A program made the position numbers and the translations under genes. DNA of 50,885 bases from Chloroflexota bacterium (GTDB taxonomy: Bacteria > Chloroflexota > UBA6077 > CF-72): the NCBI GenBank assembly GCA_019239775.1, contig JAFAZN010000044.1, positions 1 to 50,885 of the forward strand, given 5' to 3'. Positions 1 through 6,955 of this stretch are shown here, piece after piece. Under the pieces are notes generated by a model. The model saw only the letters and a list, made by a program, of their open reading frames with translations. It was not told the origin of the DNA and did not search any database. The first letter of the stretch is position 1; the number at the start of each line of letters is the position of its first letter.

Positions 1-416
1 TCGCCGATCGCCTCGGGCAGCTCGGTGAGCAGGTTGTGCGTAAAGCCGAGGTACTTGAGGCGGCGCAGGTGGCCGAGCGCTGCAGGGAACGTGCTGTGCT
101 GGTTTTCGCTGAGGTACAGGTACTCGGAGAGCCCGGTCAGCGCGCCAAGGGCCTCGGGCAGCTGTGTGAGGCGGTTGTGCCCGAGGTCGAGCATGCGAAG
201 CTGCTGCAGGTGGCCGATGCCCTCGGAGATGGTGGTGAGCTCGTTCTCCGACAGGTTCAGGCTTTCGAGCTGCTGCAGCGACCACAGCCACTCAGGCAAT
301 GAGGCCAGGCCAGTCTTGCTCAGACCGAGGTGCCTGACGGCCAGGTTGCCGCGCAAGGCGTGCGGTACCTCGGCTAGCGGCTGGCCGCGCCAATCCAGGC
401 GTTCACTGAGACTCAT
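1..416 (-). CDS. Leucine-rich repeat protein, N-terminal part (runs off left edge)
   Basis: Reading the minus strand from an ATG at 416 gives 138 uninterrupted codons to the window edge. After about 25 residues the sequence becomes leucine-rich repeats of about 23 residues, with the pattern LxxLxxLxLxxNxLxxLP clearly visible (for example LESLNLSENELTTI, LRMLDLGHNRLTQLP, LKYLGFTHNLLTELP). This is the bacterial LRR type found in protein-binding scaffolds. No signal peptide or membrane segment is seen at the start, so it is probably cytoplasmic unless the missing part says otherwise. The C-terminus, and any enzyme domain fused to it, lies outside the window. Partner and role are unknown. Plus-strand readings of the same bases are arginine-rich shadows. 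Confidence 0.85.
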   Translation of the reverse strand, partial: MSLSERLDWRGQPLAEVPHALRGNLAVRHLGLSKTGLASLPEWLWSLQQLESLNLSENELTTISEGIGHLQQLRMLDLGHNRLTQLPEALGALTGLSEYLYLSENQHSTFPAALGHLRRLKYLGFTHNLLTELPEAIG

Positions 417-481
417 CGGAAAGTGACGTGAAGCCTAACGGGGCGACATGCTTTTGCTGAGCCGTACACTACCTCAAGCCC

Positions 482-772
482 ATGCCTCAGGCGCACCTCT
501 ATGCACAATGGCGCGAAACGGTCGGTCCGTTGCGGCTGAACCTCACCGAAGCCCGCGTCTCAAATGGGATGGTTCGTGTCGGCGACCACGTTCGGGAGTT
601 GCCGGCCAGCCACCACATCCAACCGTGCGCCTGCACGCTGTGTCGAGCGCGGCCTGACGAAGAGCGCGTCGTGCGGGTGCAGGCGATTGGCTCGCGCGAT
701 GGCACCGTCTACCTGTTGCTACCGGGTGCGTACGAATGTCCGGCCATGGAGGTCGAGCGGGTCGACAACTGA
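482..772 (+). CDS. Small uncharacterised protein (96 aa) with a CxCxxC cluster
   Basis: An ATG-initiated 96-codon frame with the GC-rich third positions typical of neighbouring genes, so it is probably real, but I do not recognise a family. The middle carries a CACTLC cluster (Cys-x-Cys-x2-Cys) followed by a charged segment, and the C-terminal third is hydrophobic beta-like (TVYLLLPG) with one further Cys. The cysteines could bind metal, but no complete zinc-ribbon pattern is visible. There is no signal peptide. It lies divergently from the LRR gene with about 65 bases between starts, and is followed by a 104-base gap holding the promoter of the next operon. Overlapping readings in the other frames have poor codon bias. 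Confidence 0.5.
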   Translation: MPQAHLYAQWRETVGPLRLNLTEARVSNGMVRVGDHVRELPASHHIQPCACTLCRARPDEERVVRVQAIGSRDGTVYLLLPGAYECPAMEVERVDN

Positions 773-841
773 GGCGCGGCGCCATCGCAGCCACGCTCTG
801 AGACTGAAGTCAAGGTGCGGCTGAAGATTTTCAATGTAGGC

Positions 842-876
842 TTGACAAATGTTCATGCCGGACTTAAGTTCTCGGT
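842..876 (+). promoter_or_regulatory. Putative sigma-70 promoter giving a leaderless or near-leaderless DUF2089 mRNA
   Basis: A perfect TTGACA (842-847) is followed after 16 bases by TTAAGT (864-869), a partial match to TATAAT. Transcription would begin at about 876-877, on the ATG itself, and there is no Shine-Dalgarno sequence before that ATG. This fits a leaderless transcript. The -10 match is weak, so the call rests mainly on the -35 box and the spacing. Confidence 0.4.
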
Positions 877-1284
877 ATGACATCTGTGTTCAACGGTCGC
901 GAGGCGGCGGCTGCCCACCAGGTGCTGACCCGCTGTCCTGTGTGCGGTGATGACCTGCGCATCGTGCGCCTGGAGTGCCCTGCCTGCGGCTCGGCGCTGC
1001 AAGGCAACTTCACACTTGGGCGACTAGCGCGCCTCACCCGCGAACAGCTGCAGTTCGTGGAAGTGTTCATTCGCTGCCGCGGCAAGATCAAAGACGTCGA
1101 AGAAGAGCTGGGCATCTCGTACCCGACGGTGGTGGCGCGGCTGAACGAGGTCGTGCAGGCGATGGGCTTCGAGGTGCGCCAGGAGGACGCCGATCTGGCG
1201 GGACGTCGCCAGCAGATCCTGGATGAGTTAGCTGCGGGAACGTTGACAGCCGCCGAGGCCGCCACGCGGCTGCGGGCGCTGTAG
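877..1284 (+). CDS. DUF2089 family regulator (zinc ribbon, HTH, SHOCT-like tail)
   Basis: The 135-residue protein has three parts. Residues 20-38 hold a CPVC...CPAC zinc ribbon. Residues 48-105 hold the DUF2089 helical core, whose GKIKDVEEELGISYPTV segment resembles a helix-turn-helix. Residues 108-135 hold a short two-helix module (ILDELAAGTLTAAEAATRL) of the SHOCT-like/YvlB type. In other bacteria DUF2089 genes commonly sit before DUF4097 genes, as here, and are thought to be regulators. The two next genes carry the same two-helix module. The protein is probably cytoplasmic and DNA-binding, and may control its own operon; that role is inferred. A TTGACA-containing promoter lies directly upstream. 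Confidence 0.85.
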   Translation: MTSVFNGREAAAAHQVLTRCPVCGDDLRIVRLECPACGSALQGNFTLGRLARLTREQLQFVEVFIRCRGKIKDVEEELGISYPTVVARLNEVVQAMGFEVRQEDADLAGRRQQILDELAAGTLTAAEAATRLRAL

Positions 1285-1308
1285 CTGAAGAAGCGGAGGA
1301 GATCACGC

Positions 1309-2160
1309 ATGGACAACGGCACTGTCTGGGAGCTTCCGTTCAACCAGCTGGCGGTGCTCGAACTACAGACCGAGGTTGGCACGTTGACATTGCTCCCGGT
1401 CGAGCCGGGGCAAATGCCGCGGCTGGAGCTCTCGCGCAGCTCCAGCGAGAACGTCGAGGTACGCGTCGAAAAGCTGGGTGACGCGGTGCGGGTGGCGCTC
1501 GAGCCACGGCCGGCGTTCAACTGGTTCGGCGGCTGGGAATGTCGTGCGATGCTGTATGTGCCGCGCGATGTGCATGCCGCGCTGCAGACCAACGCGGGCA
1601 GCGTGAGCGTGCGTGGGCTGGATGGGTGCGAACTCGGCATCAAGGCCAATGCGGGCAAAATTGACCTGGTGGACGTGTATGGCTTGATGCACCTGTCGGC
1701 TGACGCCGGCAGCATCACCGGGCGTGGGCTGGGCGGTTATTTCGATGTGGAAACCCAGGCCGGTTCGGTGCGCCTGGAGATTTTGGATCTCCAGCCCGGC
1801 GAGCACCGTCTGCGTGCAACGATGGGCTCAGTGCGGGTCGAGCTTGGGCGCGGGATGGATGTGTGCATTGAGACGCACACGACCCTGGGTTCGGTACGCA
1901 ATCATTACCCGGTGCGGGCGGATGCGCCAGCCCGGCTGGTGCTGACGACTGAGATGGGTTCCGTTCGGGTCGACGAAGGTCCGACGCAGCGTGCCACACG
2001 ACGTGCCTGGCCGGTCTCGGCCGATGCACCCTCAGCACCGGAGGCGGCTCGGACGCGGCGCGAAGATCCGGAGCTGGAGCGCATCCTCAAGATGGTTGAG
2101 TCCGGCGAGCTATCCGCCAAAGACGCCGACGAGCTGCTGCGGGCCATGGGCCGCGTCTGA
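1309..2160 (+). CDS. DUF4097 beta-helix-like protein with C-terminal SHOCT-like module
   Basis: The 283-residue protein starts at an ATG preceded by an AGGAG ribosome-binding site. Residues 1-225 are DUF4097-type: short beta strands with recurring Gly-Ser-Val or Gly-Ser-Ile steps (NAGSVSVRG, NAGKIDLVD, DAGSITGRG, QAGSVRLEI, TMGSVRVEL) expected to stack as an adhesin-like solenoid. A Pro/Ala/Arg linker (about 225-255) leads to a two-helix module at 256-283 (LERILKMVESGELSAKDADELL), matching those in the flanking genes. There is no signal peptide or membrane segment, so it looks intracellular. Its biochemical role is not established in the family. It is 24 bases after the DUF2089 gene and 3 bases before the next, so the three form an operon. 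Confidence 0.85.
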   Translation: MDNGTVWELPFNQLAVLELQTEVGTLTLLPVEPGQMPRLELSRSSSENVEVRVEKLGDAVRVALEPRPAFNWFGGWECRAMLYVPRDVHAALQTNAGSVSVRGLDGCELGIKANAGKIDLVDVYGLMHLSADAGSITGRGLGGYFDVETQAGSVRLEILDLQPGEHRLRATMGSVRVELGRGMDVCIETHTTLGSVRNHYPVRADAPARLVLTTEMGSVRVDEGPTQRATRRAWPVSADAPSAPEAARTRREDPELERILKMVESGELSAKDADELLRAMGRV

Positions 2161-2163
2161 GCC

Positions 2164-2622
2164 ATGGCGTCCGAGTCTGCATCGGCTGAAGGCGGCGCTG
2201 AGTCCGAACGCCTGCGCATCCTGGAGCTGCTGGAGCAGCGCAAGATCACCGCCCCCGAGGCGGCTGAGCTGCTGGCCGCCCTTGGCGAACGCGGGCGGGA
2301 GGGGAATGAAGGGCGCGCGGGGCGCGAGTGGCGGCGACGCGAGCGCAACCGCTGGCTGGCCGAAGAGCTCGCCCCGCCCAGCGATCGGGCGCGCTGGTTC
2401 CGCGTGCGGGTCACCGACGAGCGCACCGGGCGGGTGCGCACCAATGTCTCGGTGCCGATCGGCATGGTCGGCTTCGGCCTTGGCTTTGCGCGGCGCTTCC
2501 GCGGGGTACCTGGCGTTGGCGTGGTGGACGAGATGTTCGAAGCGGTGCGCACCGGCCGTCGCGGCACAATTTTCGACGTGGCCAATGAAGGCGGTGAGCA
2601 CGTGGAGATTCTGATCGACTGA
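2164..2622 (+). CDS. SHOCT-like domain protein (152 aa)
   Basis: Residues 16-42 form the two-helix SHOCT-like module (LRILELLEQRKITAPEAAELL) also present at the C-termini of the two preceding proteins. Here it is N-terminal. A charged Arg/Glu-rich linker follows (about 45-75), then a conserved-looking region with WFRVRVTDERTGRVRTNVS and a Gly/Phe-rich stretch ending in a short acidic beta segment. Similar proteins accompany DUF2089/DUF4097 genes in other bacteria, with no defined biochemistry. The start is 3 bases after the DUF4097 stop, which implies translational coupling. No signal peptide or membrane helix is evident. It may connect to its operon partners through the shared module, which is inference. 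Confidence 0.75.
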   Translation: MASESASAEGGAESERLRILELLEQRKITAPEAAELLAALGERGREGNEGRAGREWRRRERNRWLAEELAPPSDRARWFRVRVTDERTGRVRTNVSVPIGMVGFGLGFARRFRGVPGVGVVDEMFEAVRTGRRGTIFDVANEGGEHVEILID

Positions 2623-2653
2623 GCCGGGCAGCGGTGCTAGCCTTCAGACCGCT

Positions 2654-3160
2654 GTGCTCGGTGACGAACAACGCACACCCCCCGTAGGCGTTGGCGATCA
2701 GGCGCCGGAGTTCACGTTGCCGGCATCCAACGGCGAAGCGGTGTCGCTGCGGCAGTGCGTACAGCAAGGTCCCGTCGTGCTGCTGTGGTACGTGTTCGAC
2801 TTCGGTCGCATATGAAGCAGCGAGCTGGGCACGTTCCGTGAGAACCACCAGAAATTCGTCGAGTTGGGCGCGCAAGTGCTCGGCCTGTGCGTCGAAAGCA
2901 GTCGTTGCCATACCGCGTTCGCGCAGCAGCTCGACTTGCCGTTTCTGCTCTTGAGCGACCTCAATCGTGAGGTGGTGCGTGACTATGGCGTCATGTACAC
3001 GCGCGAGCTGCGTCACCGCGAGGGCTACTACGGCATCAGCAAGCGCGCGGTCTTCGTGGTCGATCGGCGCGGCGTTGTTCAGTACGCATGGATCACCGAT
3101 GACTCGCTCCAGGAGCCTGACCTGGACGAGGTCTTGACTGCGGTGCGACGCGTACGGTGA
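2654..3160 (+). CDS. AhpC/TSA-family peroxiredoxin with in-frame UGA at the peroxidatic position (probable selenoprotein)
   Basis: A 168-residue thioredoxin-fold peroxiredoxin reads through a single TGA at 2813-2815. Upstream the frame gives GVGDQAPEFTLP and VVLLWYVFDF. Downstream, in the same frame, it continues SSELGTFREN, then LPFLLLSDLNREVVRDYGV and FVVDRRGVVQYAW. The stop is codon 54, exactly where peroxiredoxins have their peroxidatic cysteine (DFxxxC[ST]). Both sides share one frame, so this is not a frameshift. Selenocysteine at this position is known in bacterial peroxiredoxins, and a SECIS-like hairpin follows the UGA. Further Cys at 79 and 85 could act in resolution. The likely start is GTG at 2654, 31 bases after the SHOCT-like gene, with no clear ribosome-binding site. 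The alternative is a nonsense mutation in a pseudogene. SelA/SelB/tRNA-Sec genes are not in the window. Confidence 0.7.
2825..2851 (+). promoter_or_regulatory. Candidate bacterial SECIS hairpin downstream of the UGA codon
   Basis: Within the peroxiredoxin reading frame, CTGG (2825-2828) pairs with CCAG (2848-2851), and GTTC (2833-2836) pairs with GAAC (2842-2845) across an internal loop. The apical loop is CGTGA (2837-2841), with G in the second position. The loop begins 21 nucleotides after the TGA. Bacterial SECIS elements are known to need a small apical loop with a G in its first two positions about 16-37 nucleotides after the UGA, so the geometry fits. The stem is short and imperfect, and an alternative CACG/CGTG pairing overlaps it. 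Confidence 0.5.
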
Positions 3161-3176
3161 CACGCCACGCAACTGC

Positions 3177-3848
3177 GTGACGCGCCCAAAGGCGTCGTTC
3201 GATATCGACATCGCGGTGGACCGATTGCGCGAGGCGGTCCGCCCGTTTCCGAAGGCGATGCTGTTTCAGCTGTACGAGGACGGCCACACCTCGGCGTTTG
3301 AGATTCTGGTGGCGTGTCTGATATCGGTCCGCACGCGCGACGAGACCAGTCTGGCGATGGCGCGGCGCCTGTTCGCGCAAGCGCGCACGCCGACCGCGAT
3401 AGCCAAGATGGACATCAACGCTATTGACGCGTTGATCGACAAGTGCGCGTTCCACCTGGTCAAGTCCGAGCAGATCAACACGCTGGCGCGGCTGATCGTG
3501 GAGGAAAACGCGGGCGAGCTGCCGTGTTCGTTCGAGCTGATGACTTCGTACCCGGGCATCGGGCCTAAGTGCGCCAGCCTCGCCCTGGGCATCGCCTGTG
3601 GTCAGCCGCGGATCGGCGTGGACATCCACGTGCACCGCATCACCAATCGCTGGGGTTACGTCAAGGCTCGAACACCCGAGCAGACCATGACAGCTCTCGG
3701 CGCGGTGTTGCCGGAGCGCTACCACGTCGAGATCAACGCGCTGCTGGTGCCGTTCGGCAAGCACATCTGCACGCCTGTTGGGCCGAAGTGCTCGAGCTGT
3801 CCGCTGCTGGACATGTGCCAGCAGCGTGGGGTGGAGAGCTCGCGCTGA
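3177..3848 (+). CDS. nth: Endonuclease III, bifunctional DNA glycosylase/AP lyase
   Basis: The 223-residue protein is full length for Nth. It excises oxidised pyrimidines and cleaves the abasic site in base excision repair. The HhH motif YPGIGPKCAS carries the catalytic Lys131, and the catalytic Asp is D149 in VDIHVHR. The C-terminal [4Fe-4S] ligands C198, C205, C208 and C214 have the exact Nth spacing Cys-x6-Cys-x2-Cys-x5-Cys. Translation starts at GTG 3177, 16 bases after the peroxiredoxin stop, so it is probably in the same transcript. Its neighbour's role against peroxide suits an oxidative-damage repair function. The stop TGA overlaps the likely CTG start of the next gene. Confidence 0.93.
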   Translation: MTRPKASFDIDIAVDRLREAVRPFPKAMLFQLYEDGHTSAFEILVACLISVRTRDETSLAMARRLFAQARTPTAIAKMDINAIDALIDKCAFHLVKSEQINTLARLIVEENAGELPCSFELMTSYPGIGPKCASLALGIACGQPRIGVDIHVHRITNRWGYVKARTPEQTMTALGAVLPERYHVEINALLVPFGKHICTPVGPKCSSCPLLDMCQQRGVESSR

Positions 3849-4831
3849 ACTGGCTCGACGGGGTCGTGCTGCTGGTGCTGCTGGTCAGCGCGCTCGATGG
3901 ACTGCGCCGCGGGCTACTACTCGGGGTCCTGGATCTCGCCGCAGCCGCGGCCGGCGTGGTCTTTGCCGTGATCTTTGAACGCCCCGTCGGTGAGTGGCTG
4001 GCGAGCACCGTCAGTTCCGTCCCGAGTGCTCTGGCGCAGCTGGCCGCGTTCCTGGGCATCCTGATCCTGGTCCAGGTGGTGATCGGCGCAACGGTGGGGC
4101 GCTTGTTTGTGGCCATCGTGCGTGTGCTCGCGCGCATCGGCCTGGGTGGACTGGATCGGCTGCTCGGTCTGGTGCCTGGTCTTGCACGAGGCGTGATCAC
4201 GGTCACGTTGTTTTTGCTGCCGTTTGCGCTTGGGCCGTGGGTGCCGTCGGTCTCGCAAGGCATCCAGCAATCGACCATCGCCAATCGCCTGGTCAGCACG
4301 GCGCTGGAGGTGATGCCCTCGGTCGAGGCCAACCTCGGGCAGGACCTGCAGAGCGGTGGGCTGGCCAGCCTGGTGGTGGCGCCGCCGGAAGCCGAAAGCG
4401 ACAACACGCGGCCGCTGCCGCTCGGTCCAGCATCAGGCGAGCTGGTGCCGGATCCCGATGCCGAGCAGCGCATGCTTGACCTGGTGAACGGCGAGCGGGC
4501 GCGCGTCGGGTTAGGCGCACTCGCGGCGGATGAGCGGCTGCGCGAGGTAGCGCGGGCGCACAGCCTCGAGATGTTTCAGCTCGATTACTTTTCGCACAAC
4601 TCGCCTACGGCGGGCTCGCCGTTCGACCGCATGCACGCGGCCGGCATCAACTTCGTGGTGGCCGGTGAAAACCTGGCCTATGCGCCGAACGTCGACGTGG
4701 CCCACCAGGGTTTGATGAACAGCCCGGGCCACCGCGCCAATATTCTGCGACCTGAGTTCGGGCGTGTGGGCATCGGCGTGATCCGCAGCCAGATCCAGGG
4801 CGAGATGTTTACGCAGGACTTCACGAACTGA
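3845..4831 (+). CDS. CvpA-family membrane protein fused to a CAP (SCP/PR-1-like) domain
   Basis: Residues 1-165 are CvpA-like: about four hydrophobic helices beginning LNWLDGVVLLVLLVSALDG, with the usual DGLRRGLLLGV and a conserved GLGGLDRLLGLVPGL segment. A linker (about 165-205) leads to an extracytoplasmic CAP domain (about 206-328) with RMLDLVNGERARVGL, the HSLEMFQLDYFSHNSP block, VAGENLAYAP and the MNSPGHRANIL signature. CvpA is known fused to serine proteases (MarP); fusion to CAP is less familiar to me. The N-terminus matches CvpA best from the CTG at 3845, which overlaps the nth stop and follows a GGAGAG sequence. A GTG at 3815 is the nearest standard start but adds ten unmatched residues. 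The 3' end overlaps the convergent hydrolase by 11 bases. Confidence 0.85.
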   Translation: MNWLDGVVLLVLLVSALDGLRRGLLLGVLDLAAAAAGVVFAVIFERPVGEWLASTVSSVPSALAQLAAFLGILILVQVVIGATVGRLFVAIVRVLARIGLGGLDRLLGLVPGLARGVITVTLFLLPFALGPWVPSVSQGIQQSTIANRLVSTALEVMPSVEANLGQDLQSGGLASLVVAPPEAESDNTRPLPLGPASGELVPDPDAEQRMLDLVNGERARVGLGALAADERLREVARAHSLEMFQLDYFSHNSPTAGSPFDRMHAAGINFVVAGENLAYAPNVDVAHQGLMNSPGHRANILRPEFGRVGIGVIRSQIQGEMFTQDFTN

Positions 4832-5777
4832 GCTGATAACGTCGCGCGAGCCATTCAAGCGCCGGATGATCGGTGCCGAGCAGGCGTTCGACGATCCATG
4901 CGCAGAGTGGCCTCCCGCCGTCGCTATTGGTCATGACCACGGCGCCGGCGCCCGAGTCGGGCAGGCCGAGGCCGAAGCTCTTGAAGCCAGGGTTGTCGCC
5001 CCAATGCCAGAAGGCGCGCCCCTCGCCGCTGCTTTCCAAGCCCCACCCGAGAGCCCAGCTCACTCGATCGTTCACGCGCACCTGTGGTTCGAGCATCTGC
5101 CCGGGCGCGGCGATCACGCCGGCGACGAAGCGCGCGAGGTCTGCCGCTGTGGCATGCAGACTGAAGGCCGCGTTTGGCGGCTGTGGCTCGCGCGGCGCCA
5201 GCGGCACCCCAGCGCTATCGTGGCCCGTGGCCAATCCTTCACCGACGGGCACGGAGAAGGTGCTGCTGCGCATCGCCAGTGGCCTCAGCACGCGCGCTTG
5301 CACGAATGACTCGAGCGGCTCGCCGGTGAGGTGCTCGACGACCCGCTGCAGGTACACGAAGCCCTCGCCCGAGTAGCCGAAGCGCTCACCTGGTGGCGCC
5401 TCGCGCCAGAGCGGCTCACCCTTGGGCCTCCAGTTCGGCCAGCCAGTGGTGTGGCTCAGGACATGCCGCGCGCTCACGCGTGCGAGGCCCTCGTCATCAG
5501 GCACGAACGGTTCCACGCCGTACTCCACAAGCGGCCGGTCGAGGTCGAGGACGTGCTCATCGACGAGACCGAGCACCGCGTACGCAAAGACCGGCTTACT
5601 GAGCGAGGCGGCCTGGAACACGGTCTCAGTGGTCACGGGCTGCGCTGTCTCTGCGTTGATCGAGCCGAAGGCGCTGCTCCAGTCGAACTTGCCATCGCGT
5701 ACGACTGCCACCGATACGCCTGGGACGCTAGCGCGCTGCATGAGCTCGGGCATCTGCGCCCGCAGTTCGTCGGTCAT
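4821..5777 (-). CDS. Serine hydrolase of the beta-lactamase/penicillin-binding (class C, S12) family
   Basis: The 318-residue protein is of the S12 beta-lactamase-like family (esterases, D-aminopeptidases, class C-like hydrolases). The nucleophile motif is S58-L-S-K61 in QAASLSKP. The second-element tyrosine is Y135 in FGYSGEGF, replacing the usual YxN by YSG. A third element appears in HWGDNPGFKS near the C-terminus. There is no signal peptide, so it is probably cytoplasmic, and the substrate cannot be told. The start is taken at the ATG at 5777 (MTDELRAQ). An 11-codon extension to 5810 would collide with the start of the divergent oxidoreductase gene. The end overlaps the CvpA-CAP gene by 11 bases. 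Confidence 0.88.
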   Translation of the reverse strand: MTDELRAQMPELMQRASVPGVSVAVVRDGKFDWSSAFGSINAETAQPVTTETVFQAASLSKPVFAYAVLGLVDEHVLDLDRPLVEYGVEPFVPDDEGLARVSARHVLSHTTGWPNWRPKGEPLWREAPPGERFGYSGEGFVYLQRVVEHLTGEPLESFVQARVLRPLAMRSSTFSVPVGEGLATGHDSAGVPLAPREPQPPNAAFSLHATAADLARFVAGVIAAPGQMLEPQVRVNDRVSWALGWGLESSGEGRAFWHWGDNPGFKSFGLGLPDSGAGAVVMTNSDGGRPLCAWIVERLLGTDHPALEWLARRYQLSS

Positions 5778-5809
5778 AGTGCGAGCCAAGTACAGCACAA
5801 TGGGCGGCA

Positions 5810-6568
5810 ATGGCGGCTTTCAAAGTTGGCGTGCACATTCGTCCGCAACACACCACGATCGAGGCGCTGCGCGCGGCGTGGAAAGGCGCCGACGCGCTCG
5901 GTGTGGACAGCATCACAATCTGGGACCATTTCTATCCGTTGACGGGCGAGCCGGACGGCACCCACTTCGAGTGCTGGACGCTCTTGGCGGCGATGGCGTG
6001 CGATACCCAGCGCGCCGAGATTGGCGCCATCGTCACGGCGATCGCCTATCGCAATCCGGATCTACTGGCTGACATGGCGCGAACGGTCGATCACCTCAGC
6101 GGCGGGCGACTGATTCTCGGTCTTGGCGCAGGCAACTCGGAGCGCGATCACAAGGAGTACGGTTTTACCTGGGGCACGCCGGGCGAGCGATTGCGCGCGT
6201 TGCGCGAGGGTGCGAAGCGCATCAAAGCACGTCTGGGACGCTTGAACCCGCCACCCAAAGGGCGACTGCCGATCTTGATCGCGGGCGGTGGCGAGCAGGT
6301 CACGCTGCGGCTGGTCGCGGAGTTCGCCGACATGTCCAACACGCCGGGGGCACCCGATGCGGTGCGCCACAAGAATCGCGTCCTGGACGAGTGGTGCAAC
6401 AAGGTGGGGCGACCGCCGAGCGCTGTAGAGCGGACTTGCAACATTCCCGTGAGTGCCGTCGAGCGCATGCACGAATGGGTCGAAGCCGGCGCACAGCGAC
6501 TGCAGATCCAGCTCGACCATCCGTTTGAGCTGAAGCCAGTCGAGACAGCGCTGCGCCTGCGCGGGTAG
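5810..6568 (+). CDS. LLM-class (luciferase-like) F420-dependent oxidoreductase
   Basis: The 252-residue TIM-barrel protein belongs to the luciferase-like monooxygenase family, in the short single-chain F420-dependent type. The N-terminal strand (FKVGVHIRPQ), ITIWDHFYP and the RTVDHLSGGRLILGLGAGN signature at about residues 85-105 are all present, followed by PILIAGGGEQVTLRL, the loop that closes the barrel. Such enzymes reduce or oxidise diverse substrates with F420 or flavin; the substrate cannot be deduced. It is divergent from the serine hydrolase, with 32 bases between starts, and is followed after 12 bases by a cupin gene, so the two may be co-transcribed. Confidence 0.88.
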   Translation: MAAFKVGVHIRPQHTTIEALRAAWKGADALGVDSITIWDHFYPLTGEPDGTHFECWTLLAAMACDTQRAEIGAIVTAIAYRNPDLLADMARTVDHLSGGRLILGLGAGNSERDHKEYGFTWGTPGERLRALREGAKRIKARLGRLNPPPKGRLPILIAGGGEQVTLRLVAEFADMSNTPGAPDAVRHKNRVLDEWCNKVGRPPSAVERTCNIPVSAVERMHEWVEAGAQRLQIQLDHPFELKPVETALRLRG

Positions 6569-6580
6569 CGTTAGCGACGT

Positions 6581-6955
6581 ATGGAGTACGTGCGCACGAT
6601 CGACGAAGCGGCGGTGGCCGCGGCTGGGCCCAACGAGCGCTTTTCGCAGTGGCTGCTGGATCACACCTCAGGCGGAAAGCACTGCAGCGTGAACTGGATC
6701 AAGACCCCCGCTGGTGGCGGCTCGCCCGCGGGCATGCACACGCACGTGGTCGACCAGATCTTCTACATCCTGGCTGGGACCATGAACCTGGAGATCGAGG
6801 GCAAGGAATACAAGGCCGGGCCCGGGTCGTTGGTGGTCTTTCCTGCGGGTGTGCCGCACCGCAACTGGAATGGCGGCAGCGAGCCGACCGTCCACCTAGC
6901 GTTCAACACGCCGCTGCCCGATCCGAGCGTGCCCTTCGCGCAACCGGCGACCTGA
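6581..6955 (+). CDS. Single-domain cupin protein
   Basis: The 124-residue protein is one beta-barrel cupin domain. Motif 1 includes H53 and H55 in GMHTHVVDQIFYILAG, and motif 2 is the GSLVVFPAGVPHRNWNGG segment with the third metal-binding His. There is no extra domain and no export signal. Single cupins may be small-molecule-binding proteins, isomerases or dioxygenases, and nothing here decides which. It starts 12 bases after the short LLM gene and precedes a second LLM oxidoreductase, so a shared catabolic or detoxification function is plausible. Confidence 0.85.
   Translation: MEYVRTIDEAAVAAAGPNERFSQWLLDHTSGGKHCSVNWIKTPAGGGSPAGMHTHVVDQIFYILAGTMNLEIEGKEYKAGPGSLVVFPAGVPHRNWNGGSEPTVHLAFNTPLPDPSVPFAQPAT

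Noticed and set aside
2654-3160. Frameshifted or split peroxiredoxin pseudogene
   Set aside because: The sequence on both sides of the stop is in the same frame, with no decay and with normal motif spacing, and the stop replaces precisely the reactive Cys codon. A nonsense mutation remains possible but is less likely.
2411-3211. Open 266-codon minus-strand frame over the peroxiredoxin
   Set aside because: It spans three plus-strand genes, has no recognisable domain and is Arg/His/Ala-rich as expected from antisense of GC-rich coding DNA.
3569-3844. Long N-terminal extension of the CvpA-CAP protein inside nth
   Set aside because: It lies over the catalytic part of a clear endonuclease III gene and resembles nothing; the CvpA homology starts at about 3845.
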